Assembly: GCA_030844895.1 (NCBI GenBank)
Contig: CM061228.1
Span: forward strand, 58,684,718-58,748,717
DNA length: 64,000 bases
Reading direction: 5' to 3'
Source: Ambrosia x helenae
Taxonomy: Eukaryota; Streptophyta; Magnoliopsida; Asterales; Asteraceae
The notes beneath the pieces are model-generated. The model worked only from the letters and a program-made list of their open reading frames with translations, searched no databases and was not told the origin of the DNA. Numbering within the stretch: position 1 is the stretch's first letter; every line of letters begins with the position of its first letter. Below are positions 31,959 to 46,900 of this stretch, one piece after another. The position numbers and the translations under genes were made by a program.

Positions 31959-34900
31959 AGCTTCGTATGATTTTATCCGAATCTGTTGAATGATCAGACA
32001 TCTTAGGGCCTTCTCGTTCCTCCATTCAGAGCCCGTAAACTCACATATTACGATAGTTATAGCTTTTTAAAGTTGAGTCTTTTCTTGTGTACGAATCTCT
32101 ACATAATTCTCGTTTCATGAGTCCGATTACCGTCCGCTCAGCTTCGTATGATTTATCTGAGTCTTTCGAATGATCTGATATCTTATGGTCGTCTCGTTCC
32201 ACCATTCGGGTCCCTTAAACTTCCACAATACAATTGTTATAGCCTTTGAAACTAGAGTCTTTCATGTGTACGAATCTCAACGTAATTGTCGTTTCGTGAG
32301 TCCGACAACCGTCCGGTCAGCTTCGTATGATTTATCCGAGTTTGTTGAAAGGTCAGACATCTTAGGAACTTCTCGTTCCACCATTCAGAGCCCGTAAACT
32401 CCCATATTACGATAGTTATAGCATTTGAAACTAGAGTCTTTTCATGTGTACAAATCTCAACGTAATTGTCGTTTCGTGAGTCCGATTACCGTCCGGGCAG
32501 CTTCGTTTGATTAATCCGAGTCTGTGGAATGATCAGACATCTTAGGGCCATCTCGTTCCACCATTAAGAGCCCGTAAACTCCCATATAAAGATAGTTATA
32601 GCCTTTAAACTCGAGCTTTTCTTGTGTACGAATCTCTACATAATTCTCATTTCGTGAGTCCGATTACCGTCCGCTCAGCTTCGTATGATTTATCCGAGTC
32701 TGTTGAATGATCAGACATCTTAGGCCTTCTCGTTCCTCTATTCAGAGCCCGTAAACTCCCATATTACGATAGTTATAGCCTTTTAAAGTTGAGTCTTTTC
32801 TTGTGTACGAATCTCTACATAATTCTCGTTTCGTGAGTCCGATTACCGTCCGCTCAGCTTCGTATGATTTATCTGAGTCTTTCGAATGATCTTATATCTT
32901 AGGGTCGTCTCGTTCCACCATTCGGGTCCCTTAAACTTCCACAATACAATTGTTATAGCCTTTGAAACTAGAGTTTTTTCATGTGTACGAATCTCAACGT
33001 AATTGTCGTTTCGTGAGTCCGATTACCGTCCAATCAGCTTCGTATGATTTATCCGAGTCTGTTAAATGATCAGACATCTTAGGGCCTTCTTGTTCCAACA
33101 TTCAGAGCCCGTCAACTCCCATATTATGATAGTTATAGCCTTTTAAAGTTGAGTCTTTTCTTGTGTACGAATCTCTACATAATTCTCATTTCGTGAGTCC
33201 GATTACCGTCCGCTCAGCTTCGTATGATTTATCTGAGTCTTTCGAATGATCTGATATCTTAGGGTCGTCTCGTTCCACCATTCGGGTTCCTTAAACTTCC
33301 ACAATACAATTGTTATAGCCTTTGAAACTAGAGTTTTTCATGTGTACGAATCTCAACGTAATTGTCGTTTCGTGAGTCCGATTACCGTCCGGTCAGCTTC
33401 GTATGATTTATCCGAGTCTGTTAAATGATCAGACATCTTAGGGCCTTCTTGTTCCAACATTCAGAGCCCGTCAACTCCCATATTACGATAGTTATAGCCT
33501 TTTAAAGTTGAGTCTTTTCTTGTGTACGAATCTCTACATAATTCTCGTTTCGTGAGTCCGATTACCGTCCGCTCAGCTTCGTATGATTTATTTGAGTCTT
33601 TCGAATGATCTGATATCTTAAGGTCGTCTCGTTCCACCATTCGGGTCCACTAAACTTCCACAATACAATTGTTATAGCCTTTGAAACTAGAGTCTTTTCA
33701 TGTGTACGAATCTCAACGTAATTGTCTTTCGTGAGTCCGATTACCGTCCGGTCAGCTTCGTATGATTTATCCGAGTCTGTTGAATGATCAGACATCTTAG
33801 GGCCTTCTTGTTCCAACATTCAGAGCCCGTCAACTCCCATATTACGATAGTTATAGCCTTTTAAAGTTGAGTCTTTTCTTGTGTACGAATCTCTACATAA
33901 TTCTCGTTTCGTGAGTCCGATTACCGTCCGCTCAGCTTCGTATGATTTATCTGAGTCTTTCGAATGATCTGATATCTTAGGGTCGTCTCGTTCCACCATT
34001 CGGGTCCCTTAAACTTTCACAATACAATTGTTATAGCCTTTGAAACTAGAGTCTTTTCATGTGTACGAATCTCAACGTAATTGTCGTTTCGTGAGTCCGA
34101 TTACCGTCTGGTCAGCTTCGTATGATTTATCCGAGTCTGTTGAATGATCAGACATCTTAGGGCCTTCTCGTTCCACCATTCAGAGCCCGTAAACTCACAT
34201 ATTACGATGTTATAGCCTTTTAAAGTTGAGTCTTTTCTTGTGTACGAATCTCTACATAATTCTCGTTTCGCGATTCCGATTACCGTTCGCTCAGCTTCGT
34301 ATGATTTATCCGAATCTGTTGAATAATCAGACATCTTAGGGCCTTCTCGTTCCTCCATTCAGAGCCCGTAAACTCACATATTACGATAGTTATAGCCTTT
34401 TAAAGTTGAGTCTTTTCTTGTGTACGAATCTCTACATAATTCTCGTTTCGTGAGTCCGATTACCGTCCGCTCAGCTTCGTATGATTTATCTGAGTCTTTC
34501 GAATGATCTGATATCTTAGGGTCGTCTCGTTCCACCATTCGGGTCCCTTAAACTTCCACAATACAATTGTTATAGCCTTTGAAACTAGAGTCTTTTCATG
34601 TGTACGAATCTCAACGTAATTGTCGTTTCGTGAGTCCGACTACCGTCCGGTCAGCTTCGTATGATTTATCGAGTTTGTTGAATGGTCAGACATCTTAGGG
34701 ACTTCTCGTTCCACCATTCAGAGCCCGTAAACTCCCATATTACGATAGTTATAGCATTTGAAACTAGAGTCTTTTCATGTGTACGAATCTCAACGTAATT
34801 GTCGTTTCGTGAGTCCGATTACCGTCCGGGCAGCTTCGTTTGATTAATCCGAGTCTGTGGAATGATCAGACATCTTAGGGCCATCTCGTTCCACCATTAA

Positions 34901-37900
34901 GAGCCCGTAAACTCCCATATAAAGATAGTTATAGCCTTTTAAACTCGAGCTTTTCTTGTGTACGAATCTCTACATAATTCTCATTTCGTGAGTCCGATTA
35001 CCGTCCGCTCAGCTTCGTATGATTTATCCGAGTCTTTTGAATGATCAGACATCTTAGGGCCTTCTCGTTCCTCTATTCAGAGCCCGTAAACTCCCATATT
35101 ACGATAGTTATAGCCTTTTAAAGTTGAGTCTTTTCTTGTGTACGAATCTCTACATAATTCTCGTTTCGTGAGTCCGATTACCGTCCGCTCAGCTTCGTAT
35201 GATTTATCTGAGTCTTTCGAATGATCTTATATCTTAGGGTCGTCTCGTTCCACCATTCGGGTTCCTTAAACTTCCACAATACAATTGTTATAGCCTTTGA
35301 AACTAGAGTTTTTTCATGTGTACGAATCTTAACGTAATTGTCGTTTCGTGAGTCCGATTACCGTCCAATCAGCTTCGTATGATTTATCCGAGTCTGTTAA
35401 ATGATCAGACATCTTAGGGCCTTCTTGTTCCAACATTCAGAGCCCGTCAACTCCCATATTATGATAGTTATAGCCTTTTAAAGTTGAGTCTTTTCTTGTG
35501 TACGAATCTCTACATAATTCTCATTTCGTGAGTCCGATTACCGTCCGCTCAGCTTCGTATGATTTATCTGAGTCTTTCGAATGATCTGATATCTTAGGGT
35601 CGTCTCGTTCCACCATTCGGGTTCCTTAAACTTCCACAATACAATTGTTATAGCCTTTGAAACTAGAGTTTTTTCATGTGTACGAATCTCAAAGTAATTG
35701 TCGTTTCGTGAGTCCGATTACCGTCCGGTCAGCTTCGTATGATTTATCCGAGTCTGTTAAATGATCAGACATCTTAGGGCCTTCTTGTTCCAACATTCAG
35801 AGCCCGTCAACTCCCATATTACGATAGTTATAGCCTTTTAAAGTTGAGTCTTTTCTTGTGTACGAATCTCTACATAATTCTCGTTTCGTGAGTCCGATTA
35901 CCGTCCGCTCAGCTTCGTATGATTTATCTGAGTCTTTCGAATGATCTGATATCTTAGGGTCGTCTCGTTCCACCATTCGGGTTCCTTAAACTTCCACAAT
36001 ACAATTGTTATAGCCTTTGAAACTAGAGTTTTTTCATGTGTACGAATCTCAACGTAATTGTCGTTTCGTGAGTCCGATTACCGTCCGGTCAGCTTCGTAT
36101 GATTTATCCGAGTCTGTTAAATGATCAGACATCTTAGGGCCTTCTTGTTCCACCATTAAGAGCCCGTAAACTCCCATATAAAGATAGTTATAGCCTTTTA
36201 AACTCGAGCTTTTCTTGTGTACGAATCTCTACATAATTCTCATTTCGTGAGTCCGATTACCGTCCGCTCAGCTTCGTATGATTTATCCGAGTCTTTTGAA
36301 TGATCAGACATCTTAGGGCCTTCTCGTTCCTCTATTCAGAGCCCGTAAACTCCCATATTACGATAGTTATAGCCTTTTAAAGTTGAGTCTTTTCTTGTGT
36401 ACGAATCTCTACATAATTCTCGTTTCGTGAGTCCGATTACCGTCCGCTCAGCTTCGTATGATTTATCTGAGTCTTTCGAATGATCTTATATCTTAGGGTC
36501 GTCTCGTTCCACCATTCGGGTTCCTTAAACTTCCACAATACAATTGTTATAGCCTTTGAAACTAGAGTTTTTTCATGTGTACGAATCTCAACGTAATTGT
36601 CGTTTCGTGAGTCCGATTACCGTCCGGTCAGCTTCGTATGATTTATCCGAGTCTGTTAAATGATCAGACATCTTAGGGCCTTCTTGTTCCAACATTCAGA
36701 GCCCGTCAACTCCCATATTATGATAGTTATAGCCTTTTAAAGTTGAGTCTTTTCTTGTGTACGAATCTCTACATAATTCTCATTTCGTGAGTCCGATTAC
36801 CGTCCGCTCAGCTTCGTATGATTTATCTGAGTCTTTCGAATGATCTGATATCTTAGGGTCGTCTCGTTCCACCATTCGGGTTCCTTAAACTTCCACAATA
36901 CAATTGTTATAGCCTTTGAAACTAGAGTTTTTTCATGTGTACGAATCTCAACGTAATTGTCGTTTCGTGAGTCCGATTACCGTCCGGTCAGCTTCGTATG
37001 ATTTATCCGAGTCTGTTAAATGATCAGACATCTTAGGGCCTTCTTGTTCCAACATTCAGAGCCCGTCAACTCCCATATTACGATAGTTATAGCCTTTTAA
37101 AGTTGAGTCTTTTCTTGTGTACGAATCTCTACATAATTCTCGTTTCGTGAGTCCGATTACCGTCCGCTCAGCTTCGTATGATTTATCTGAGTCTTTCAAA
37201 TGATCTGATATCTTAAGGTCGTCTCGTTCCACCATTCGGGTCCCTTAAACTTCCACAATACAATTGTTATAGCCTTTGAAACTGGAGTCTTTTCATGTGT
37301 ACGAATCTCAACGTAATTGTCGTTTCGTGAGTCCGATTACCGTCCGGTCAGCTTCGTATGATTTATCCGAGTCTGTTGAATGATCAGACATCTTAGGGCC
37401 TTCTCGTTCCTCTATTCAGAGCCCGTAAACTCCCATATTACGATAGTTATAGCCTTTTAAAGTTGAGTCTTTTCTTGTGTACGAATCTCTACATAATTCT
37501 CGTTTCGTGAGTCCGATTACCGTCCGCTCAGCTTCGTATGATTTATCTGAGTCTTTCGAATGATCTTATATCTTAGGGTCGTCTCGTTCCACCATTCGGG
37601 TCCCTTAAACTTCCACAATACAATTGTTATAGCCTTTGAAACTAGAGTCTTTTCATGTGTACGAATCTCAACGTAATTGTCGTTTCGTGAGTCCGACTAC
37701 CGTCCGGTCAGCTTCGTATGATTTATCCGAGTCTGTTAAATGATCAGACATCTTAGGGCCTTCTTGTTCCAACATTCAGAGCCCGTCAACTCCCATATTA
37801 TGATAGTTATAGCCTTTTAAAGTTGAGTCTTTTCTTGTGTACGAATCTCTACATAATTCTCATTTCGTGAGTCCGATTACCGTCCGCTCAGCTTCGTATG

Positions 37901-40900
37901 ATTTATCTGAGTCTTTCGAATGATCTGATATCTTAGGGTCGTCTCGTTCCACCATTCGGGTTCCTTAAACTTCCACAATACAATTGTTATAGCCTTTGAA
38001 ACTAGAGTTTTTTCATGTGTACGAATCTCAACGTAATTGTCGTTTCGTGAGTCCGATTACCGTCCGGTCAGCTTCGTATGATTTATCCGATTCTGTTAAA
38101 TGATCAGACATCTTAGGGCCTTCTTGTTCCAACATTCAGAGCCCGTCAACTCCCATATTACGATAGTTATAGCCTTTTAAAGTTGAGTCTTTTCTTGTGT
38201 ACGAATCTCTACATAATTCTCGTTTCGTGAGTCCGATTACCGTCCGCTCAGCTTCGTATGATTTATCAGAGTCTTTCGAATGATCTGATATCTTAAGGTC
38301 GTCTCGTTCCACCATTCGGGTCCCTTAAACATCCACAATACAATTGTTATAGCCTTTGAAACTAGAGTCTTTTCATGTGTACGAATCTCAACGTAATTGT
38401 CGTTTCGTGAGTCCGATTACCGTCCGGTCAGCTTCGTATGATTTATCCGAGTCTGTTGAATGATCAGACATCTTAGGGCCTTGTTGTTCCAACATTCAGA
38501 GCCCGTCAACTCCCATATTACGATAGTTATAGCCTTTTAAAGTTGAGTCTTTTCTTGTGTACGAATCTCTACATAATTCTCGTTTCGTGAGTCCGATTAC
38601 CGTCCGCTTAGCTTCGTATGATTTATCTGAGTCTTTCGAATGATCTGATATCTTAGGGTCGTCTCGTTCCACCATTCGGGTTCCTTAAACTTCCACAATA
38701 CAATTGTTATAGCCTTTGAAACTAGAGTTTTTTCATGTGTACGAATCTCAACGTAATTGTCGTTTCGTGAGTCCGATTACCGTCCGGTCAGCTTCGTATG
38801 ATTTATCCGAGTCTGTTAAATGATCAGACATCTTAGGGCCTTCTTGTTCCAACATTCAGAGCCCGTCAACTCCCATATTACGATAGTTATAGCCTTTTAA
38901 AGTTGAGTCTTTTCTTGTGTACGAATCTCTACATAATTCTCGTTTCGTGAGTCCGATTACCGTCCGCTCAGCTTCGTATGATTTATCTGAGTCTTTCGAA
39001 TGATCTGATATCTTAAGGTCGTCTCGTTCCACCATTCGGGTCCCTTAAACTTCCACAATACAATTGTTATAGCCTTTGAAACTAGAGTCTTTTCATGTGT
39101 ACGAATCTCAACGTAATTGTCGTTTCGTGAGTCCGATTACCGTCCGGTCAGCTTCGTATGATTTATCCGAGTCTGTTAAATGATCAGACATCTTAGGGCC
39201 TTCTTGTTCCAACATTCAGAGCCCGTCAACTCCCATATTACGATAGTTATAGCCTTTTAAAGTTGAGTCTTTTCTTGTGTACGAATCTCTACATAATTCT
39301 CGTTTCGTGAGTCCGATTACCGTCCGCTCAGCTTCGTATGATTTATCTGAGTCTTTCGAATGATCTGATATCTTAGGGTCGTCTCGTTCCACCATTCGGG
39401 TTCCTTAAACTTCCACAATACAATTGTTATAGCCTTTGAAACTAGAGTTTTTTCATTTGTACGAATCTCAACGTAATTGTCGTTTCGTGAGTCCGATTAC
39501 CGTCCGGTCAGCTTCGTATGATTTATCCGAGTCTGTTAATGATCAGACATCTTAGGGCCTTCTTGTTCCACCATTAAGAGCCCGTAAACTCCCATATAAT
39601 GATAGTTATAGCCTTTTAAACTCGAGCTTTTCTTGTGTACGAATCTCTACATAATTCTCATTTCGTGAGTCCGATTACCGTCCGCTCAGCTTCGTATGAT
39701 TTATCCGAGTCTTTTGAATGATCAGACATCTTAGGGCCTTCTCGTTCCTCTATTCAGAGCCCGTAAACTCCCATATTACGATAGTTATAGCCTTTTAAAG
39801 TTGAGTCTTTTCTTGTGTACGAATCTCTACATAATTCTCGTTTCGTGAGTCCGATTACCGTCCGCTCAGCTTCGTATGATTTATCTGAGTCTTTCGAATG
39901 ATCTTATATCTTAGGGTCGTCTCGTTCCACCATTCGGGTTCCTTAAACTTCCACAATACAATTGTTATAGCCTTTGAAACTAGAGTTTTTTCATGTGTAC
40001 GAATCTCAACGTAATTGTCGTTTCGTGAGTCCGATTACCGTCCGGTCAGCTTCGTATGATTTATCCGAGTCTGTTAAATGATCAGACATCTTAGGGCCTT
40101 CTTGTTCCAACATTCAGAGCCCGTCAACTCCCATATTACGATAGTTATAGCCTTTTAAAGTTGAGTCTTTTCTTGTGTACGAATCTCTACATAATTCTCA
40201 TTTCGTGAGTCCGATTACCGTCCGCTCAGCTTCGTATGATTTATCTGAGTCTTTCGAATGATCTGATATCTTAGGGTCGTCTCGTTCCACCATTCGGGTT
40301 CCTTAAACTTCCACAATACAATTGTTATAGCCTTTGAAACTAGAGTTTTTTCATGTGTACGAATCTCAACGTAATTGTCGTTTCGTGAGTCCGATTACCG
40401 TCCGGTCAGCTTCGTATGATTTATCCGAGTCTGTTAAATGATCAGACATCTTAGGGCCTTCTTGTTCCAACATTCAGAGCCCGTCAACTCCCATATTACG
40501 ATAGTTATAGCCTTTTAAAGTTGAGTCTTTTCTTGTGTACGAATCTCTACATAATTCTCGTTTCGTGAGTCCGATTACCGTCCGCTCAGCTTCGTATGAT
40601 TTATCTGAGTCTTTCGAATGATCTGATATCTTAAGGTCGTCTCGTTCCACCATTCGGGTCCCTTAAACTTCCACAATACAATTGTTATAGCCTTTGAAAC
40701 TGAGTCTTTTCATGTGTACGAATCTCAACGTAATTGTCGTTTCGTGAGTCCGATTACCGTCCGGTCAGCTTCGTATGATTTATCCGAGTCTGTTGAATGA
40801 TCAGACATCTTAGGGCCTTCTCGTTCCTCTATTCAGAGCCCGTAAACTCCCATATTACGATAGTTATAGCCTTTTAAAGTTGAGTCTTTTCTTGTGTACG

Positions 40901-43900
40901 AATCTCTACATAATTCTCGTTTCGTGAGTCCGATTACCGTCCGCTCAGCTTCGTATGATTTATCTGAGTCTTTCGAATGATCTGATATCTTAGGGTCGTC
41001 TCGTTCCACCATTCGGGTCCCTTAAACTTCCACAATACAATTGTTATAGCCTTTGAAACTAGAGTCTTTTCATGTGTACGAATCTCAACGTAATTGTCGT
41101 TTCGTGAGTCCGACTACCGTCCGGTCAGCTTCGTATGATTTATCCGAGTCTGTTAAATGATCAGACATCTTAGGGCCTTCTTGTTCCAACATTCAGAGCC
41201 CGTCAACTCCCATATTACGATAGTTATAGCCTTTTAAAGTTGAGTCTTTTCTTGTGTACGAATCTCTACATAATTCTCGTTTCGTGAGTCCGATTACCGT
41301 CCGCTCAGCTTCGTATGATTTATCTGAGTCTTTCGAATGATCTGATATCTTAGGGTCGTCTCGTTCCACCATTCGGGTTCCTTAAACTTCCACAATACAA
41401 TTGTTATAGCCTTTGAAACTAGAGTTTTTTCATGTGTACGAATCTCAACGTAATTGTCGTTTCGTGAGTCCGATTACCGTCCGGTCAGCTTCGTATGATT
41501 TATCCGATTCTGTTAAATGATCAGACATCTTAGGGCCTTCTTGTTCCAACATTCAGAGCCCGTCAACTCCCATATTACGATAGTTATAGCCTTTTAAAGT
41601 TGAGTCTTTTCTTGTGTACGAATCTCTACATAATTCTCGTTTCGTGAGTCCGATTACCGTCCGCTCAGCTTCGTATGATTTATCAGAGTCTTTCGAATGA
41701 TCTGATATCTTAGGGTCGTCTCGTTCCACCATTCGGGTCCCTTAAACATCCACAATACAATTGTTATAGCCTTTGAAACTAGAGTCTTTTCATGTGTACG
41801 AATCTCAACGTAATTGTCGTTTCGTGAGTCCGATTACCGTCCGGTCAGCTTCGTATGATTTATCCGAGTCTGTTGAATGATCAGACATCTTAGGGCCTTG
41901 TTGTTCCAACATTCAGAGCCCGTCAACTCCCATATTACGATAGTTATAGCCTTTTAAAGTTGAGTCTTTTCTTGTGTACGAATCTCTACATAATTCTCGT
42001 TTCGTGAGTCCGATTACCGTCCGCTCAGCTTCGTATGATTTATCTGAGTCTTTCGAATGATCTGATATCTTAGGGTCGTCTCGTTCCACCATTCGGGTTC
42101 CTTAAACTTCCACAATACAATTGTTATAGCCTTTGAAACTAGAGTTTTTTCATGTGTACGAATCTCAACGTAATTGTCGTTTCGTGAGTCCGATTACCGT
42201 CCGGTCAGCTTCGTATGATTTATCCGAGTCTGTTAAATGATCAGACATCTTAGGGCCTTCTTGTTCCAACATTCAGAGCCCGTCAACTCCCATATTACGA
42301 TAGTTATAGCCTTTTAAAGTTGAGTCTTTTCTTGTGTACGAATCTCTACATAATTCTCGTTTCGTGAGTCCGATTACCGTCCGCTCAGCTTCGTATGATT
42401 TATCTGAGTCTTTCGAATGATCTGATATCTTAAGGTCGTCTCGTTCCACCATTCGGGTCCCTTAAACTTCCACAATACAATTGTTATAGCCTTTGAAACT
42501 AGAGTCTTTTCATGTGTACGAATCTCAACGTAATTGTCGTTTCGTGAGTCCGATTACCGTCCGGTCAGCTTCGTATGATTTATCCGAGTCTGTTGAATGA
42601 TCAGACATCTTAGGGCTTTCTTGTTCCAACATTCAGAGCCCGTCAACTCCCATATTACGATAGTTATAGCCTTTTAAAGTTTAGTCTTTTCTTGTGTACG
42701 AATCTCTACATAATTCTCGTTTCGTGAGTCCGATTACCGTCCGCTCAGCTTCGTATGATTTATCTGAGTCTTTCGAATGATCTGATATCTTAGGGTCGTC
42801 TCGTTCCACCATTCGGGTCCCTTAAACTTCCACAATACAATTGTTATAGCCTTTGAAACTAGAGTCTTTTCATGTGTACGAATCTCAACGTAATTGTCGT
42901 TTCGTGAGTCCGATTACCGTCCGGTCAGCTTCGTATGATTTATCCGAGTTTGTTGAATGGTCAGACATCTTAGGGACTTCTCGTTCACCATTCAGAGCCC
43001 GTAAACTCCCATATTACGATAGTTATAGCATTTGAAACTAGAGTCTTTTCATGTGTACGAATCTCAACGTAATTGTCGTTTCGTGAGTCCGATTACCGTC
43101 CGGGCAGCTTCGTTTGATTAATCCGAGTCTGTTGAATGATCAGACATACTAGGGCCATCTCGTTCCACCATTAAGAGCCCGTAAACTCCCATATAAAGAT
43201 AGTTATAGCCTTTTAAACTCGAGCCTTTCTTGTGTACGAATCTCTACATAATTCTCATTTCGTGAGTCCGATTACCGTCCGCTCAGCTTCGTATGATTTA
43301 TCCGAGTCTGTTGAATGATCAGACATCTTAGGGCCTTCTCGTTCCTCTATTCAGAGCCCGTAAACTCCCATATTACGATAGTTATAGCCTTTTAAAGTTG
43401 AGTCTTTTCTTGTGTACGAATCTCTACATAATTCTCGTTTCGTGAGTCCGATTACCGTCCGCTCAGCTTCGTATGATTTATCTGAGTCTTTCGAATGATC
43501 TTATATCTTAGGGTCGTCTCGTTCCACCATTCGGGTTCCTTAAACTTCCACAATACAATTGTTATAGCCTTTGAAACTAGAGTTTTTTCATGTGTACGAA
43601 TCTCAACGTAATTGTCGTTTCGTGAGTCCGATTACCGTCCGGTCAGCTTCGTATGATTTATCCGAGTCTGTTAAATGATCAGACATCTTAGGGCCTTCTT
43701 GTTCCAACATTCAGAGCCCGTCAACTCCCATATTACGATAGTTATAGCCTTTTAAAGTTGAGTCTTTTCTTGTGTACGAATCTCTACATAATTCTCGTTT
43801 CGTGAGTCCGATTACCGTCCGCTCAGCTTCGTATGATTTATCTGAGTCTTTCGAATGATCTGATATCTTAAGGTCGTCTCGTTCCACCATTCGGGTCCCT

Positions 43901-46900
43901 TAAACTTCCACAATACAATTGTTATAGCCTTTGAAACTAGAGTCTTTTCATGTGTACGAATCTCAACGTAATTGTCGTTTCGTGAGTCCGATTACCGTCC
44001 GGTCAGCTTCGTATGATTTATCCGAGTCTGTTGAATGATCAGACATCTTAGGGCCTTCTTGTTCCAACATTCAGAGCCCGTCAACTCCCATATTACGATA
44101 GTTATAGCCTTTTAAAGTTGAGTCTTTTCTTGTGTACGAATCTCTACATAATTCTCGTTTCGTGAGTCCGATTACCGTCCGCTTAGCTTCATATGATTTA
44201 TCTGAGTCTTTCGAATGATCTGATATCTTAGGGTCGTCTCGTTCCACCATTCGGGTTCCTTAAACTTCCACAATACAATTGTTATAGCCTTTGAAACTAG
44301 AGTTTTTTCATGTGTACGAATCTCAACGTAATTGTCGTTTCGTGAGTCCGATTACCGTCCGGTCAGCTTCGTATGATTTATCCGAGTCTGTTAAATGATC
44401 AGACATCTTAGGGCCTTCTTGTTCCAACATTCAGAGCCCGTCAACTCCCATATTACGATAGTTATAGCCTTTTAAAGTTGAGTCTTTTCTTGTGTACGAA
44501 TCTCTACATAATTCTCGTTTCGTGAGTCCGATTACCGTCCGCTCAGCTTCGTATGATTTATCTGAGTCTTTCGAATGATCTGATATCTTAAGGTCGTCTC
44601 GTTCCACCATTCGGGTCCCTTAAACTTCCACAATACAATTGTTATAGCCTTTGAAACTAGAGTCTTTTCATGTGTACGAATCTCAACGTAATTGTCGTTT
44701 CGTGAGTCCGATTACCGTCCGGTCAGCTTCGTATGATTTATCCGAGTCTGTTGAATGATCAGACATCTTAGGGCTTTCTTGTTCCAACATTCAAAGCCCG
44801 TCAACTCCCATATTACGATAGTTATAGCCTTTTAAAGTTTAGTCTTTTCTTGTGTACGAATCTCTACATAATTCTCGTTTCGTGAGTCCGATTACCGTCC
44901 GCTCAGCTTCGTATGATTTATCTGAGTCTTTCGAATGATCTGATATCTTAGGGTCGTCTCGTTCCACCATTCGGGTCCCTTAAACTTCCACAATACAATT
45001 GTTATAGCCTTTGAAACTAGAGTCTTTTCATGTGTACGAATCTCAACGTAATTGTCGTTTCGTGAGTCCGACTACCGTCCGGTCAGCTTCGTATGATTTA
45101 TCCGAGTTTGTTGAATGGTCAGACATCTTAGGGACTTCTCGTTCACCATTCAGAGCCCATAAACTCCCATATTACGATAGTTATAGCATTTGAAACTAGA
45201 GTCTTTTCATGTGTACGAATCTCAACGTAATTGTCGTTTCGTGAGTCCGATTACCGTCCGGGCAGCTTCGTTTGATTAATCCGAGTCTGTTGAATGATCA
45301 GACATACTAGGGCCATCTCGTTCCACCATTAAGAGCCCGTAAACTCCCATATAAAGATAGTTATAGCCTTTTAAACTCGAGCCTTTCTTGTGTACGAATC
45401 TCTACATAATTCTCATTTCGTGAGTCCGATTACCGTCCGCTCAGCTTCGTATGATTTATCCGAGTCTGTTGAATGATCAGACATCTTAGGGCCTTCTCGT
45501 TCCTCTATTCAGAGCCCGTAAACTCCCATATTACGATAGTTATAGCCTTTTAAAGTTGAGTCTTTTCTTGTGTACGAATCTCTACATAATTCTCGTTTCG
45601 TGAGTCCGATTACCGTCCGCTCAGCTTCGTATGATTTATCTGAGTCTTTCGAATGATCTTATATCTTAGGGTCGTCTCGTTCCACCATTCGGGTTCCTTA
45701 AACTTCCACAATACAATTGTTATAGCCTTTGAAACTAGAGTTTTTTCATGTGTACGAATCTCAACGTAATTGTCGTTTCGTGAGTCCGATTACCGTCCAA
45801 TCAGCTTCGTATGATTTATCCGAGTCTGTTGAATGATCAGACATCTTAAGGCCTTCTTGTTCCAACATTCAGAGCCCGTCAACTCCCATATTATGATAGT
45901 TATAGCCTTTTAAAGTTGAGTCTTTTCTTGTGTACGAATCTCTAAATAATTCTCATTTCGTGAGTCCGATTACCGTCCGCTCAGCTTCGTATGATTTATC
46001 TGAGTCTTTCGAATGATCTGATATCTTAGGGTCGTCTCGTTCCACCATTCGGGTTCCTTAAACTTCCACAATACAATTGTTATAGCCTTTGAAACTAGAG
46101 TTTTTTCATGTGTACGAATCTCAACGTAATTGTCGTTTCGTGAGTCCGATTACCGTCCGGTCAGCTTCGTATGATTTATCCGAGTCTGTTAAATGATCAG
46201 ACATCTTAGGGCCTTCTTGTTCCAACATTCAGAGCCCGTCAACTCCCATATTACGATAGTTATAGCCTTTTAAAGTTGAGTCTTTTCTTGTGTACGAATC
46301 TGTACATAATTCTCGTTTCGTGAGTCCGATTACCGTCCGCTCAGCTTCGTATGATTTATCTGAGTCTTTCGAATGATCTGATATCTTAAGGTCGTCTCGT
46401 TCCACCATTCGGGTCCCTTAAACTTCACAATACAATTGTTATAGCCTTTGAAACTAGAGTCTTTTCATGTGTACGAATCTCAACGTAATTGTCGTTTCGT
46501 GAGTCCGATTACCGTCCGGTCAGCTTCGTATGATTTATCCGAGTCTGTTGAATGATCAGACATCTTAGGGCCTTCTCGTTCCACCATTCAGAGCCCGTCA
46601 ACTCCCATATTACGATAGTTATAGCCTTTTAAAGTTGAGTCTTTTCTTGTGTACGAATCTCTACATAATTCTCGTTTCGTGAGTCCGATTACCGTCCGCT
46701 CAGCTTCGTATGATTTATCTGAGTCTTTCGAATGATCTGATATCTTAAGGTCGTCTCGTTCCACCATTCGGGTCCCTTAAACTTCCACAATACAATTGTT
46801 ATAGCCTTTGAAACTAGAGTCTTTTCATGTGTACGAATCTCAACGTAATTGTCGTTTCGTGAGTCCGATTACCGTCCGGTCAGCTTCGTATGATTTATCC